Shown here piece by piece: positions 52,684 through 64,000 of a stretch of 64,000 nt of DNA (within the stretch, counting starts at the first letter, position 1; each line of letters starts with the position of its first letter). Position numbers and translations under genes: made by a program. Below the pieces are notes generated by a model. It did not search any database. It had not been told where the DNA came from and saw nothing but the letters and a program-made list of their open reading frames with translations. Source of the DNA: Blasia pusilla (lineage: Eukaryota > Marchantiophyta > Marchantiopsida > Blasiales); the NCBI GenBank assembly GCA_050084515.1, contig CM114274.1, positions 33,232,001 to 33,296,000 of the forward strand, given 5' to 3'.

Positions 52684-53038
52684 TGTAACTCTCCAGCTCA
52701 CGGAACCACTATAGAGTTGCTCAAAGGTAGAATGCCCCTCGAGGACTCTCCTCCTCCTTTGCATACTTAGAGATAGTTACAATTGAGAAAAATTAGCTCT
52801 ACCTATGCTTATGCCATGTGTCCTACTCTCATATCATAAGAGGATCTCCTCTGCAGTCTAATGTCCCAACCTCATCTTCCTCAACCGCATCCTTATCTTC
52901 CTTTTCACCAACCTATGGCCCCACTCTTATATTTATCTCATGTATCTTGTTTTTTTCTCTTTTTTGTTGATTCTTTCCCACTTATACGCTTCATGTCATA
53001 GATTATAACTTAACTATGACTAACAAAGGATGGTTACA
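52684..53038 (-). repeat. 3' LTR of the nested chromovirus
   Basis: 355 bp with inverted ends tgtaac/gttaca. Collinear with 57311-57649 over its whole length. Confidence 0.93.
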
Positions 53039-53040
53039 AA

Positions 53041-53052
53041 CCTCCCCCCATT
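53041..53052 (-). promoter_or_regulatory. Polypurine tract of the chromovirus
   Basis: The minus strand reads AATGGGGGGAGG two bases before the 3' LTR begins; this is the expected plus-strand primer position. Confidence 0.8.
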
Positions 53053-54502
53053 TAAGACACGATGTCCTTGTTGTGAGAACTTTCATACTCTCGCACTATT
53101 AATGGTGCGTTGTCCAAGTTGGCTTTGGTTTCCCATATGGCCTCAAATAGTGGACATCCTTTCCATTGGACCAAATATTCAACTCGTTGGTGATGAGCTC
53201 CTCGAGAGCGTTCCATTTCAAATTCTTCATGATCTGTGACTATTTGAGGTAGAGGTGGAGTGACAATATTGTCCTCAAATCTCTTAGGGCGTGGAATAAA
53301 CGGTCAAAGAAGAGAGACATGAAACACAAGATGGATTTTTATATGCATCGGTAGGTCTATCTTATACGCCACGGCGCCCATTTTTTGTAAGATAGTGAAA
53401 GGCCCAATATAGCAAGGATTAAGCTTACAAACTCCTATTAATGATAAATTGGTTATTGCTAACCAAACCTTGTCTCCTTTAAAAAACTTGATATCTCGAC
53501 GATGAGCATCTGCATATTTTGTTGTCAATTTTGGGCAATAGCCAACTTCTCCTTAGCAAGTTGAACCCCTTTCTGAATCGGGTCCACAACCTCAATAACT
53601 ACAGCCACCTTTACAGGTTCCCTCATACTTTTCCCTATTCGAGTGAGACGAGAAGAAATTGAGGGATGCTTGCCATGCATTAAAAAGAACGGTGTGGTCT
53701 TAGTGGAAGAGTTCATGGAGTTATTGTATGAGAACTCTACTAAGGGTAACAATGAGTCCCATCCTTGTTGATCCTCCAATGTTAAGGCGCGTAGCATATC
53801 CTCAATGATATGGTTGGCCCTTTTCAATTTGTCCATCAGTTTGAGGGTGATAAGTCGTAAACATGGCTAGTTTCATTTGGAGCAATCCGAATAAAGCCTT
53901 CCAAAATAAACTCATGAAATGGGTTCCCCTATGAGTGATAAGTACTTTAGGAAGAGCATGAGTGAAAAATACCGTCTCGATGTAGATCCTAGCAAACTCT
54001 GGTGTAGTCACAATCTTCTCGGTCGGACGAAGGTTTATTAACTTGCTTAGTGTATCCATGAAGACCACAATACAGTCATATCCCGTGATCGTACATGGTA
54101 GCTCACAAACAAGATCCATAATGACTTGTTCCCAATATTTTTGAGGTATTAGGATGGGCTGCAACAATCCTGCAGGTTTTGTGTTACTAGCCTTAATTTG
54201 TTGATAAATCCTATAACTCCTTACATATAGGTCAACATCTTCTCTCATTTTAGGCCAATAATAAGCCCGTTGCAGTCCTCTAAGGTCTTTTCAGCTCCCA
54301 TATGACCCGCAATGAGTGTGTCGTGAGCTTGAGACAATACTTCAGTACGTGATTGTGGATCTTGTGGGATCCATACTTTACCTTTATGGAAAACCAATCC
54401 TTGAGCCTTATATAATCTGTTGGCATGAATAGCAACTGCAATTTCTTCATCCTCATTTATGGCTTTGGATAAAATTTTCCACAAACTAAAATTAATCTCC
54501 AC
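53053..54502 (-). pseudogene. Chromovirus integrase with C-terminal chromodomain
   Basis: The zinc-binding piece AHDTLIAGHMGAEKTLE is followed by a segment whose cysteines have changed (RSYRIYQQIKA). The core has MDLVCELP. The second acidic site is mutated (ITHRGTHF where ITDRGTHF is usual), while the third (HPQTDGQIEKG) is kept. The GPF region reads NPCYIGPFTILQKMGAVAYKIDLP at 53430-53360. The chromodomain at about 53200-53120 is open and well formed: VEYLVQWKGCPLFEAIWE then TKANL. It would read histone H3 methylation to steer insertion. Two frame breaks, near 54245 and 53820, disable the enzyme. Confidence 0.85.
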
Positions 54503-54545
54503 TTCAGATATTCATCTGTGGTCTACGAGTCAAGGTGTCTACCAA

Positions 54546-55004
54546 CTACTTCTTTCCTTCCACATAGATAATTTTCATTATGAATTGTTGTCGCCATTCT
54601 GCCCATCGAATTTGGCGTTTAGAGAGTTCCTTTTGGGACTCTAAGTAGGCCAAGGGCTTGTGATCAGTCTCCACCAAAGACTCCTTATCGTCCAAGTAAT
54701 ATTTCCAATGCTTGGTTGCCAACATAATAGCAAGTTCTTCTCGCTCAGTTCTATGGTAGTTTTGCTCTGCTGGCAATAGTTTGGGAGGAAAGAAGGCAAT
54801 AGGATGCCCTCCATCCTCCCATCCTTGTTGTAATACTTCTCCAATGCTAGTACCTGAAGCATCCTTGGCCAACTTGATGGATCGATTAGGATCATACCAC
54901 TTCAAAATAGGGTCTTGATTAAGGTATCCTTTAATGATTGAAAAGCAATCTCTTGTGATGTGCCTCCAATTATGTTTTTGTCCTTTTCCTAGTAAAACCG
55001 TCAA
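54546..55004 (-). pseudogene. Chromovirus RNase H domain
   Basis: Open for 152 codons: KLAKDASGTSIGEVLQQ with the first catalytic Asp, PIAFFPPKLLPAEQNY, TEREELAIMLATKHWKYYL and ETDHKPLAYLESQKELSKRQ. The upstream RT is missing except for the connection stretch near 55190 (LRCEFGKTEVDYL). Confidence 0.85.
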
Positions 55005-55395
55005 GGATTTTGCAATTTGAGCAAAACCTTTGACAAATCTTTGATATAATTATGTTAACCCTATAAAACTCTTCAATTGAGTTTGATTCTCATGTGCATT
55101 CTATTTTTGGATCACTTCTATCTTCTCACTCATCACTAGAATGCCTTTGATGCCTTAGATAATCAACTTCTGTCTTACCGAACTCACATCTCAACTCGTT
55201 TGGTATCTCTGAATATTTTTTCAAACCACAAACATCTCTTATTAAACACAGGAAACATACATCTTGATGTTTGATGGCATTTTTTCCTATCACATATAGG
55301 GGTAGAATTCTAGGATGTGATGTGACTCTATCTTCGTAAAGCTTTTACTCTCTGTTCTTCACAATCTTTTTTCTCCAATCTACCTGTGGATTATA

Positions 55396-56683
55396 CTATT
55401 CCATCCAAGGCATTCCCAAGGTAACATCATAACGTGCTAATCTAATGACATTCATCTCCAACTCTTCCTGATACTTTCCTATCCTCAACTCTACCTTGTG
55501 AGGAATCTTCTCAATCTTTTCTGTTTGCCCGTTTGGAAATTCTACCTCTTCTTTTCGATCCCTCTCTAAAGCTAAGCCCAATTTCATAGTAATGGCTCTT
55601 GAAATAAATTTTTCTATTGCCCCTTGACCAATAAACACTCTAACTTGGGATCCTTCTACTTCCCCATATATAATAATAAGACGGGTTTCTCCTCTCTTCA
55701 AACCATTTACCTCCACATATTTGTCTCGACCCTCGCTTTTCCTCCTTTTGTTAGAACCAGTATATCCGCGAGGCATGATTACTAGTGGTTGACGTTTCCC
55801 TGAGGTTCGCCTTCTTTTTCATCTTCATGCATGTGTCCTCCTTTAAGATGATTAAGGGGGCGATGATATGGCCTATTTTTTAGTCTACGAAGACGAAAAT
55901 TCATGGCTATATGACCATATCTACCACACTCAAAACATTGGCATATATCTCTTCGGACTTTGAATTCTCTCCCTCCTCTAGGAACCCCGATCCCATCGGT
56001 TCGAGGAGCAATCCCTCGTATATTGGGGTTCCGATCTCTCTCCATGGACACCCTTCCATTATACCTTTGCGGCGCATAACCATCTCATGAACGAAGGTTA
56101 CCCAACTCCATAAGTGTGGGTTAGTAGTGGTTGTTCATGGAAGCAACCACCTCTCCTCCTCCTTCGTACACATTTGCCATAGGTTGGGCACATGCAATTG
56201 CTTCATTGATATCTTTTGGGTTGCCTCAAATCATCTCTTGACGCACCTTCCTCTTCAAACCTCTCTAGAACAGATCGAGAGCTTCTGGCCCACTCATATC
56301 GTGGATTTCTATTTGCAAGTCACAAAACTCTTCGATGTAGTCCTCCAAAGTGCCTTTCTGCTCCAGTTGCTATAATTTCATTCTAGCAGTGAGGATTGGA
56401 TCCACAACTTGGAAATTTTGCATAAGCCCTTGCTTCATTCCACTCCATGTGATTTATTGAGTTGTTTCAATCAAGGATCTCTCCCATCCTTCTATGTCAA
56501 TGCTCGATCGATTAACCAAGATCTTACGAACATTCCTGCAATATGATCATCAATATTGAAAAGGGATAAAAGGATTTCCTTCCGAGTGATCCAACCCTAT
56601 AACCCTTGGTTTTGACTTTGATCAAATGCAATTCTCAAATCTCTCAATTCATGAATCATATCCCTCAAAGTTTCTTCCATGAT
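55396..56683 (-). pseudogene. Chromovirus gag and protease
   Basis: Gag starts with ATG at 56683 (MEETLRDMIHELRDL) and passes through the capsid-like stretch (LEQKGTLEDYIEEFCDLQIEI). It ends in a basic tail with the zinc knuckle CFECGRYGHIAMNF, whose last Cys is lost, at about 55940-55900. Several stops interrupt it. The protease frame (55776-55396) has the retropepsin outline, but the active-site Asp-Thr-Gly is changed to IGQGAIEKFIS. DVTLGMPWME marks its end. Confidence 0.75.
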
Positions 56684-57297
56684 CGCTCCGAATTTTCCCT
56701 GACCCTTTACTATCACTCTAATATAAAATCAAGATATACACCTGCTAATTTCGCACAATAGGGACTACAAAAGGCATTGTTGACGCAATGACTTCATCAT
56801 AATACTCTTAGCCAAACTTCCTTATCATAAATTTTCTATGTGCTATCTAAGGTTGGAATCACGTGGACTATACATTGAGTGTTAAAAAACACTTGTGGGG
56901 GCCTCTATTCAAATCGATTCCCCATATCTTCTCTAAAAAATATATAAATAATGCAATCCCATACACGGTCATATGTAACAATAGGGAGGATCACCGGGTA
57001 GCAAGACTCCATCACTTGCGTCATGAAAACTTCACCAAAGTGATATACAAGGTATCTCGTGAGCCAAAATCTATCTATATATAAGAGTTTGATGGTGAAC
57101 GGATTAAGAAACGGGAAATTATGAGTCACTCTCGCTCCCCCTCCATCCATTATCTACAAAACAACCCTTCCCCCTTATTCTACTTGCAGCTCAATAGCCA
57201 CTGCCAGCCTCTAACAACTTATCTACTCTCAGCACTGTATCATTACTTGGTCATCCTTCCAAGAGGGGTAATCTACTTTCGTTGGAAGAGCAACCTT

Positions 57298-57309
57298 GCT
57301 CTGATACCA
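57298..57309 (-). promoter_or_regulatory. Primer-binding site of the chromovirus (tRNA-iMet)
   Basis: The minus strand reads TGGTATCAGAGC beginning one base inside the 5' LTR, a perfect plant initiator tRNA-Met complement. Confidence 0.93.
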
Positions 57310-57310
57310 T

Positions 57311-57649
57311 TGTAACTCTGAAGCTCACGGAACTATTTTAGAGTTTCTCAAAGGTATAATGCCCCTCGAGGCCTCTCCTCTTCCTTTATATACTTAGAGA
57401 TAGTTACAATGAACACAAATTAGCTCTACCTATCCCTATGCCACGTATCATACTCTCGTAGCATGAGAGGATCTCCTTTGGAATCTAATGTCCCAACCTC
57501 ATCATTATTCTCCTTTTCACCAACCTATGGCCCCACTTTTATCTTTATCTCATGTATCTTGTCTTTTCTATTTTTGGTTGATTCTTTCCCACTTATGCGC
57601 TTTATGTCATAGAGTCTAACTTAACTATGACTAACAAAGGATGGTTACG
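57311..57649 (-). repeat. 5' LTR of the nested chromovirus
   Basis: 339 bp, starts tgtaac and ends gttac with the last base changed to g. Collinear with 52684-53038 with many substitutions and small gaps. Confidence 0.92.
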
Positions 57650-57900
57650 GTACGACGGAGAGCATCTACATGGAAAATCCCATCCCCATACTAAAATTAT
57701 TAAGAAAAATTGCGCACTGCTTCCGCGTGCCACTCTCATATAAGAGAATCTAAATAGCAAATGACACAAACAAAAGGCTCTTGCTCTCATGATAAGTCCA
57801 ACGAAGCCATTGAATGGGAAATATAGTCCCTTACCTATAGAAACAACAAGATACCAATGAGTTGTCACACTATAAACATGGTTGCACAAAAATAGACAAG
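57650..57900 (-). repeat. LTR/leader part of copy D, right of the nested chromovirus
   Basis: The minus strand reads 'agagtggcacgcggaagcag' and 'gcgcaatttttcttaata' where copy A has 'agagtggcgcgcggaagcgc' and 'gcccaatttttgataggg' (22511-22550). Farther right it has 'gagcaagagcc' as in A near 22460. Continuity with 52683-52560 shows the chromovirus inserted here. Confidence 0.65.
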
Positions 57901-58400
57901 TTCGTCCCTATAACGGACAAGTATGGAAATATTCACGGATATGGATTGCAAGAGATGGGGCCCACATTGACAATTCATGATGGAAGATAGGGCAAGGGCA
58001 AGTGGAGCAATAAGGGCTGAGAAAGTAGGGATGGAGGGAGGAAGAAACTATAAAGTATGGAACACATAGGCAAGTGGGGGGGCATAAGAAAGAAGGGAAA
58101 GATGGGTCCCATATGAACAAGTTCTTTCATGGGATGGATATAAGTCCACAAATATGGGCATGCCCTTGGACACGGGCTTTGTCTATATGCAACCTTGATT
58201 ATAGAGCTCTACACCACACATCACTAGAAGAAAATCTAATATCTTATGACTTTGATATATGACTAGGTTAAGTCGTTGATTATGTAGACAGACTTGTAAT
58301 GACTTATGACTTATAGAGTTATCTAAACTAAGTCATTTATTGGTAAAGACTAAGCCTACTAACTTATTAATAAGTGAGTAACACACCAACAAAAACATTC
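57901..58400. other. Non-genic flank
   Basis: No recognisable feature. Confidence 0.4.
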
Positions 58401-58419
58401 TTCTGCTCCTAAATTCGTT

Positions 58420-58700
58420 TTTCCTCCATCCATTTTCCATTCTTTAACCTCCCTCCATCCTCCATTGATCTATCATCTTTACGTCGGTCAACACTCCATT
58501 CATCCATCCATCCATTTTCCATCCTTCATCAATACACTCTCTATCCATCTAATTTCAGTTCCCTTGTTGCTCCTCACTCTATCCGTCCATTTTCCATCCT
58601 CTATCACTCCGCCCTCTATCAATCCATGTTTTGTTCTTTTGCTGGCCTTCCCTTCCTCCATCCATATGCCCTCTGCCCATCCATTTTTCATTTTTCCTTT
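58420..58700. repeat. Degenerate ccatccattttcc minisatellite
   Basis: Pyrimidine-rich strand asymmetry with repeated 'ccatccattttccatcctcc' phrases at irregular spacing. The frame across it (Ser/His/Pro-rich) is an artefact. Confidence 0.7.
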
Positions 58701-58849
58701 GTCTACTATAAAAACTTCAAGGGTCTACGAAAAAATCAAACGTGAACCACTTTTAACAAAGTTAGGGTTTTTGCCACTACCCTATGCACTCGCACATATA
58801 AGACATGAGCTCATTGAAATACATAAACAATAATTATACGCCTCTTTGG

Positions 58850-61100
58850 TATAATTTTGTTAATTTAAATTTATGATTTAATTTTTTATAACATATGGAT
58901 GACAAAGAGTATGTGGATTATAAATAAATAATCTATAATAATATATTTATTATTATTATTATTAAAACCAACATAATTTTTTTGGTAATATCTAAAGAAT
59001 TCAAGAGAAAAACTATATATTTGGGAGTTTGTCAAAAAATTACAGATCATCTTATAATTGGGAAAATAATTAATTTCTAAGGATTCAAAAAAATTCATTT
59101 TTCACCAAATTAATCATGTAAGTTTCGTTGAAAAAGTCTTCGTAAAGCTTTTAATTAATGAGATTTGCATAGAGTATTTTTAAAAATTATTGCTGAACAT
59201 TTCACCCTTCTAGACTCATATTTGAAATCATTTTCTTTCCCAAATTAAAATTTACATTGAAGAAGAGGAGTATTTTTTTTCTTTTGAAATAAATTAAATA
59301 AGAAATCCATAATTGAAAATAAAAGTATACTTTTTAAAAATTTTATATGTACACAATTATGGAAGATATAATTAAACTAATTATAAAAGATGTTCTAGAT
59401 TTTAAAATCTTCTAATTTGTCTAATGTTTTGTAAATATAATTTTCCAAAATTTACTTGAATAAATTCATCCCGTAAAGAACTCATAGGGATTTGTGTGGT
59501 ATTAAACTTGATGAATATTTTAATTTTTTAACTTCAATTCAGAATAGTGAAATTTTAAAAATATGTCAAATCTTCATGAATGGACTAGAAGCATGTGAAT
59601 TTATTTTTAAGGCAATGAAATAAAAACTCTAAAATTGAAGTTTTGATCATGAAAAAGAATCCAAGGTTATTACTATATTTTTTAAATGAAAATTTTATTA
59701 GATCAATAATATGAGTTCAATTCCAATATTCAAAGTTAATCTTCCTTCTTCCTTTAGTTCATACCATATATTTGATGGTAATATTTGCAAATATTATATG
59801 TATTTTGAGCCTTTTTCATTTAAATCATATTTCCTATACAATATTCAATGATATTTAACTTTTTAAAAACCAATTTTATACACACGACTATAATTACTTT
59901 AGAAGAGTGTATAACCACGAGGATAAGATAGTATTGGTTTTTCAAGTCATCAAAATGAAACAAAACCAACAAAATCATAATTTGAGTCATTATGTATTCA
60001 AGTTATTTATTGAGTCATAAAAATCAAACATTTCTTCTAGTTTTTAAGCACTTCATAAGTGTAGGGTTAAGACAAGAATGAGCAACTTGACAAAAAATAT
60101 ACATGTTACTCATCAAATATTTGCAAGTATACATGAACTTGCTACATTCATAGCAAGATTGCAAGTTAAAGAGTTGTAATATAGTTGCACTAGACTCGGA
60201 ACTTTGTGAGTCTTACTCTCAAACTTTTCAATTGCAACCCACCTCAAAATTTGGTTTTCCAATACTCACAAATTGTTTTCCATTTAGGTGCATTACGACA
60301 TTCACAAATTACTCGCAGCTTTGTGAGCTATTCTTGGGTGATTGCAAGTCTAAATAGTTGCAAATAAGTCCTACAAATTGAATCCATCTCAATTTCAAAA
60401 AGAATGTAAAACACTTAACAAATGGTCGCAAAATAGAAAGTCCAAGTAGTGGCGTTTTGCACTCTCAAAGTAGTTTGCTAATTTGAACTCATCCTTGGGT
60501 CTACAAAATAATTTTTTCAAAGGAGATTTGACTCCTTCCATCTTTTCTTAAGGATGGTTTTGTTTCTTTTTTCTACCTCTTCTTTTTTCTTCTTTAGATT
60601 AGAATAAATAGTTTTGGAGAAAAAATGTGATAATATGAACTTTACTCATTTCATATACACTCTTTGACACACATAAAACCAATTTCCAAAAAAGTCTCAA
60701 GACTTAACTCCACTTGAGAAAGAAACTAGTTGCAAAGTGAGGAGAGGAATCTTAGAAAGTTGGAGGGAAAAGTGAAGAGTGAGCGATCTGGAGGTGAAAG
60801 CATAATTGATTCTTAGGGTATTGGTTTTAAGACTTGCGAATAACTATCCGTGAGTTTTTTGAATCATGTACAACAAATGTGATTCCCCATAGTTGCAAAG
60901 TGTTAGTGTGAGAAGCCGCTATTTGCAAGTCGGTTGCAAACTCAATTTTGTCATCCATGTCAAAATAGCATAAAAACAATGTGGACTTGTAAATTGGAAA
61001 TCGCAATGGACTTTAAAAGCAATCATTATTGGATAAAATGGACTCATAATGGACCCATGTCAACAATAAAATTCCTTTAATTGTTGATTGCAACACCGAC
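58850..61100. other. AT-rich non-genic stretch
   Basis: Very AT-rich DNA without coding potential. From about 60110 the words 'ttgcaa' and 'gcaagt' are unusually frequent, possibly an eroded tandem repeat. Confidence 0.45.
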
Positions 61101-61559
61101 TTCTCCCCTTGTCAAAAAATTATACACCTTGATCAATGTTGTCATAAATCACTCTTCTTGGTTGTGAAATATGGCCATGAGTGGCATGGCGCGATAACTC
61201 TAGCAGCGAGGTATGGATAAAGAAGATATGAGACAACATTGAACAATGTGATCTAACAACAAGAGGAAGTCCTCCTTGACTTTGTTGGAAAATCAAACTC
61301 CATGATGCTACTACGATTACATGAGCAGGATGGTGCGCTGTAGCCACGAATGGCAAGACTAAAAACTTGTTGACATGCAATGGGCATCAATGCATTATAC
61401 CCGAGAGTCTCAAAGCAGCTTAAAGTCATAATAAGTGTTTATGAAATGAAAAAGGGCCACAAACGTCTTATAACGCAGTTTCCTTCAATCAAAATCTTAT
61501 CCAAGGAGATATATTATCACGAACCTCATAACCAAAGATATTTCGATGTGAAACAACTC

Positions 61560-61760
61560 GACTCTAGTATGCTCACACTAGGATGGATGCGCATCGAAGA
61601 GAGGTCTCTTGAAGGAGAGACAAGATATGAGATATGAGATGTGAGAAAGATTGAGTGTTTTATGTGTAGCTCTCACAATTTGGGAAAATCTAGACCAAAC
61701 GCAAACCCAAACTTGACAAGAGTTGAGTCTAAAAAAAGTGGGTTGCCAAAGAGGATGATA
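61560..61760. repeat. Dispersed repeat, copy 3 of 3 (LTR-like)
   Basis: Contains 'gctcacactaggatggatgc', 'gagacaagatatgag', 'gaccaaacgcaaac' and 'aacttgacaagagttgagtc' in the order of the copies near 12380 and 49200. Confidence 0.55.
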
Positions 61761-61769
61761 ATCGGACTT

Positions 61770-64000
61770 GGAACTTGATTAGCATTTTGGGTTTTACCAT
61801 GTTTTAGGTAATGATTCTAAGATAAATCAGGTGGTATTGGAAGCTCATGCAAAGAAAATCACAACACATCAAAGTTGAAAAATGCATAAGCAGAGACCGA
61901 GAAACTACCCCAGAAGTGTCAGAAAGACAATTGGATTAAGGGCCAAAATGAGCGGCCCAATAAATCTTTCTCAAATATTAGGGGAGGGCGGAGAATCCCA
62001 AAGATAGATGTATGGGGAGGGGTCTCCAACGGTGAGTGGGACGTGAACTCCACTTTGGGAATCTACAGGGCAAACCAAGGGTACGTACGGAATGAATCGA
62101 GAGATTGACATTAGGGTGCGAACACCAAGTAAAGTCGTAGTGAGTGGATTTTGGAGGTCCTTCTTGGATTCCAACCACTGGAAATTTTTTGGGATCTTGG
62201 TGAGGGACTCATGCAAGGTTTATTGGACAGTTGACACGCTAGGTGTGCGAGCATTGTTTAAGGTAACTGGACTATCTAGAAAGTGTGTCCCAAATCTAGG
62301 AAGACTTGCTGAGGAGTTAGTAGGGTTGAGCTTGATGAATGGCCCAAGTTGAGAACTCGAGGAGTTGGAAGGCAAATAGACCCTTATCAGATTAACATGA
62401 GTGTGTTTGGGTGCACATCAGCAATACGAGCGTGTCCCTGATCAGCAATATGAGCGTGTCATACTCAACGTATGCTTCCACAATACTTAAGATTGATGTT
62501 AAAGAGGAGAAGGCCCATGACAAATATGGTGGTCCAAGGCGTCGTACCAAGTGGCTAACAAACTCAAACTGATAAGACCCACTAAAATAAGCATTTTTTA
62601 GAGTGGGTGTAGATATCTACATAAGTATCTAGTTAGGTATATTCTACATGCATAAAAAAAAGAAACAATTCATTGTGGTGCTCACAACCATGGTATGTAC
62701 CCAGGATGAACTACTCATGTAACCCTTCGATTTTTGCTATATGCTCATTTGATGGCAGTAGACAATAGTATAGCTTCAATGATCATCATTCGAAGTATAC
62801 TAGAAGAAAACGATGGTTTTTATGGTTTGACTTGGAATAACTTTTGCACAAAATGACAGAAAGTATAACTCTATTTGTCCAGTTATTTTGATGATGTGAA
62901 AAACTTAATCAATCAGAACGAAATTACTTAAATAGTATTAGAAATGACTCAATCTTGGAAAAGTCAGATCCCGTAACTGGTTCAATGATCTCAATCATTT
63001 TCTCACACACGTACATTATAAAATATAAATTTGATAATATGAATAATTAAATAGGAATATTACTAGAAAACAAACCTTAGGAGGTATAATAAAAAATGGC
63101 ATTAAAACACGAAGGAATAAATTTTTTTAATGATTTTTCTCTTAGGTAAGGGAGGTCTCCACACTATGTTATAAAATTTATATCATTTAATAGGACATCA
63201 AGAATATGGAATAATCTCAATACACAATAGTAATAATATAACGAGTGTTTAGTCAAGTCATAAATAAGTATTAAACAGAATATAAAAATGAATCATTAAC
63301 TTAAAACAAAAATTAAATCCTCTGGAGTATAAATTTTGAATTGAGTCCAAAAATATTGACAATAATAAATCATAAAATATGTTTAAGAGGAGAGAACTAA
63401 AATAGAAATCTTAAATATCAAATACTGAATGAAAATGCATAAATAATAAATAAATAATAAGAAAGTAAGCATACTATCCAAAAACTAATAACATGAAAAA
63501 AACCTTAAATATAATATTCTTAAATAACAATGATAAATAAATAATGAGACCCTAATGATTAAAAAACTTTAAGAATTATAAGAGAAAATGGCGAGAATGA
63601 GGAAGGAGAGGTAAGCGAGAGAGCATAAAAATTGAACGATGAAATGGGGAAAATGATTTTTTTTATCGTTTGTTTTGTCCCAAATTCACAAGATCAGAAC
63701 CGTCCAAAATATTCAGAGGAATATCTTACATAATCCTCCCAAGTTCTAGGGCCATCCAATGGTGGGAAGTTAAAATCTAATTTAGAGGTTGACGCTAACG
63801 GTTTGGAGGCATTTGAAGAGGGCACAAGGGAAGGGTTGGTCACTCAGAAAGCCTGAAACTTTTTATGGGCATGTGAACTGAAGGTTGGAGGCATGGTTAA
63901 TTTTTTTCTAGGTGAGTGCATCTTCAAGGAGGGAGTAAAAAATGGATGATGGTGTCAAAGAAGGGTATTTTTTATTTGGAATTGGAAATTGGAAGGCAAG
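61770..64000. other. Non-genic DNA to the right edge
   Basis: Short frames only; AT-rich beyond 62800. Nothing recognised. Confidence 0.45.

Larger units (their letters stand above)
52684..57649 (-). mobile_element. Nearly full-length chromovirus (Ty3/gypsy) with both LTRs, nested in copy D
   Basis: LTRs at 52684-53038 and 57311-57649 both start TGTAAC and end GTTAC(A/G). The flanks atacg (52679-52683) and gtacg (57650-57654) look like a 5-bp target duplication with one change. Coding runs on the minus strand: PBS at 57309-57298, gag (about 56683-55782), protease (55776-55396), RNase H (55004-54546), integrase (54502-53304), chromodomain (to about 53050), PPT at 53052-53041. Most of the reverse transcriptase palm is deleted between about 55390 and 55200, so the copy could not move on its own. 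LTRs differ at many positions, so it is old, but younger than the copy it interrupts. Confidence 0.9.

Overview
This window is nuclear DNA of a land plant. It holds three ordinary intron-containing genes, all on the minus strand, set in a large field of decayed transposable elements. Two of the gene families point to a plant: PRMT10, a plant-type arginine methyltransferase, and a plastid-targeted beta-amylase of the BAM4 type. Ty3/gypsy chromoviruses primed by initiator tRNA-Met agree with this. I cannot name the species. A non-seed plant would fit the unusual retroelements and the BAM4-like protein that keeps both catalytic glutamates, but this is inference.

Layout: (1) 394-7309 minus, CDP-diacylglycerol synthase, six exons visible, 3' end beyond the left edge; (2) 7.3-16.4 kb, intergenic DNA with a decayed gypsy copy (C) and microsatellites; (3) 16400-20308 minus, PRMT10, complete in seven exons; (4) 21.3-38.4 kb, a retroelement block with gypsy copy A (plus strand), a Copia remnant, a CACTA transposase remnant and gypsy copy B (minus strand); (5) 39456-43997 minus, BAM4-like beta-amylase, three exons; (6) 44-46 kb, GC-richer flank; (7) 46.3-48.4 kb, a truncated non-LTR element of the restriction-like-endonuclease type plus an inverted second piece; (8) 50-58 kb, a gypsy copy (D) split by a nested chromovirus with both LTRs, target-site duplication, PBS and PPT; (9) 58-64 kb, AT-rich DNA and repeat fragments.

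The most notable object is the gypsy family of copies A-D. Copy A reads LTR-like region, leader, a complete C5-cytosine methyltransferase fold (motifs I, II, IV, VI, VIII, IX and X in order), reverse transcriptase/RNase H, integrase, then a C-terminal PHD finger. Copy B on the other strand repeats methyltransferase, integrase, PHD and LTR in the same order. All copies are broken by stops and frameshifts, so this is the fossil of a retrotransposon that carried its own DNA methyltransferase and a histone-reader-like finger.

The three host genes belong to unrelated pathways (phospholipid synthesis, protein arginine methylation, plastid starch metabolism) and show no functional clustering.
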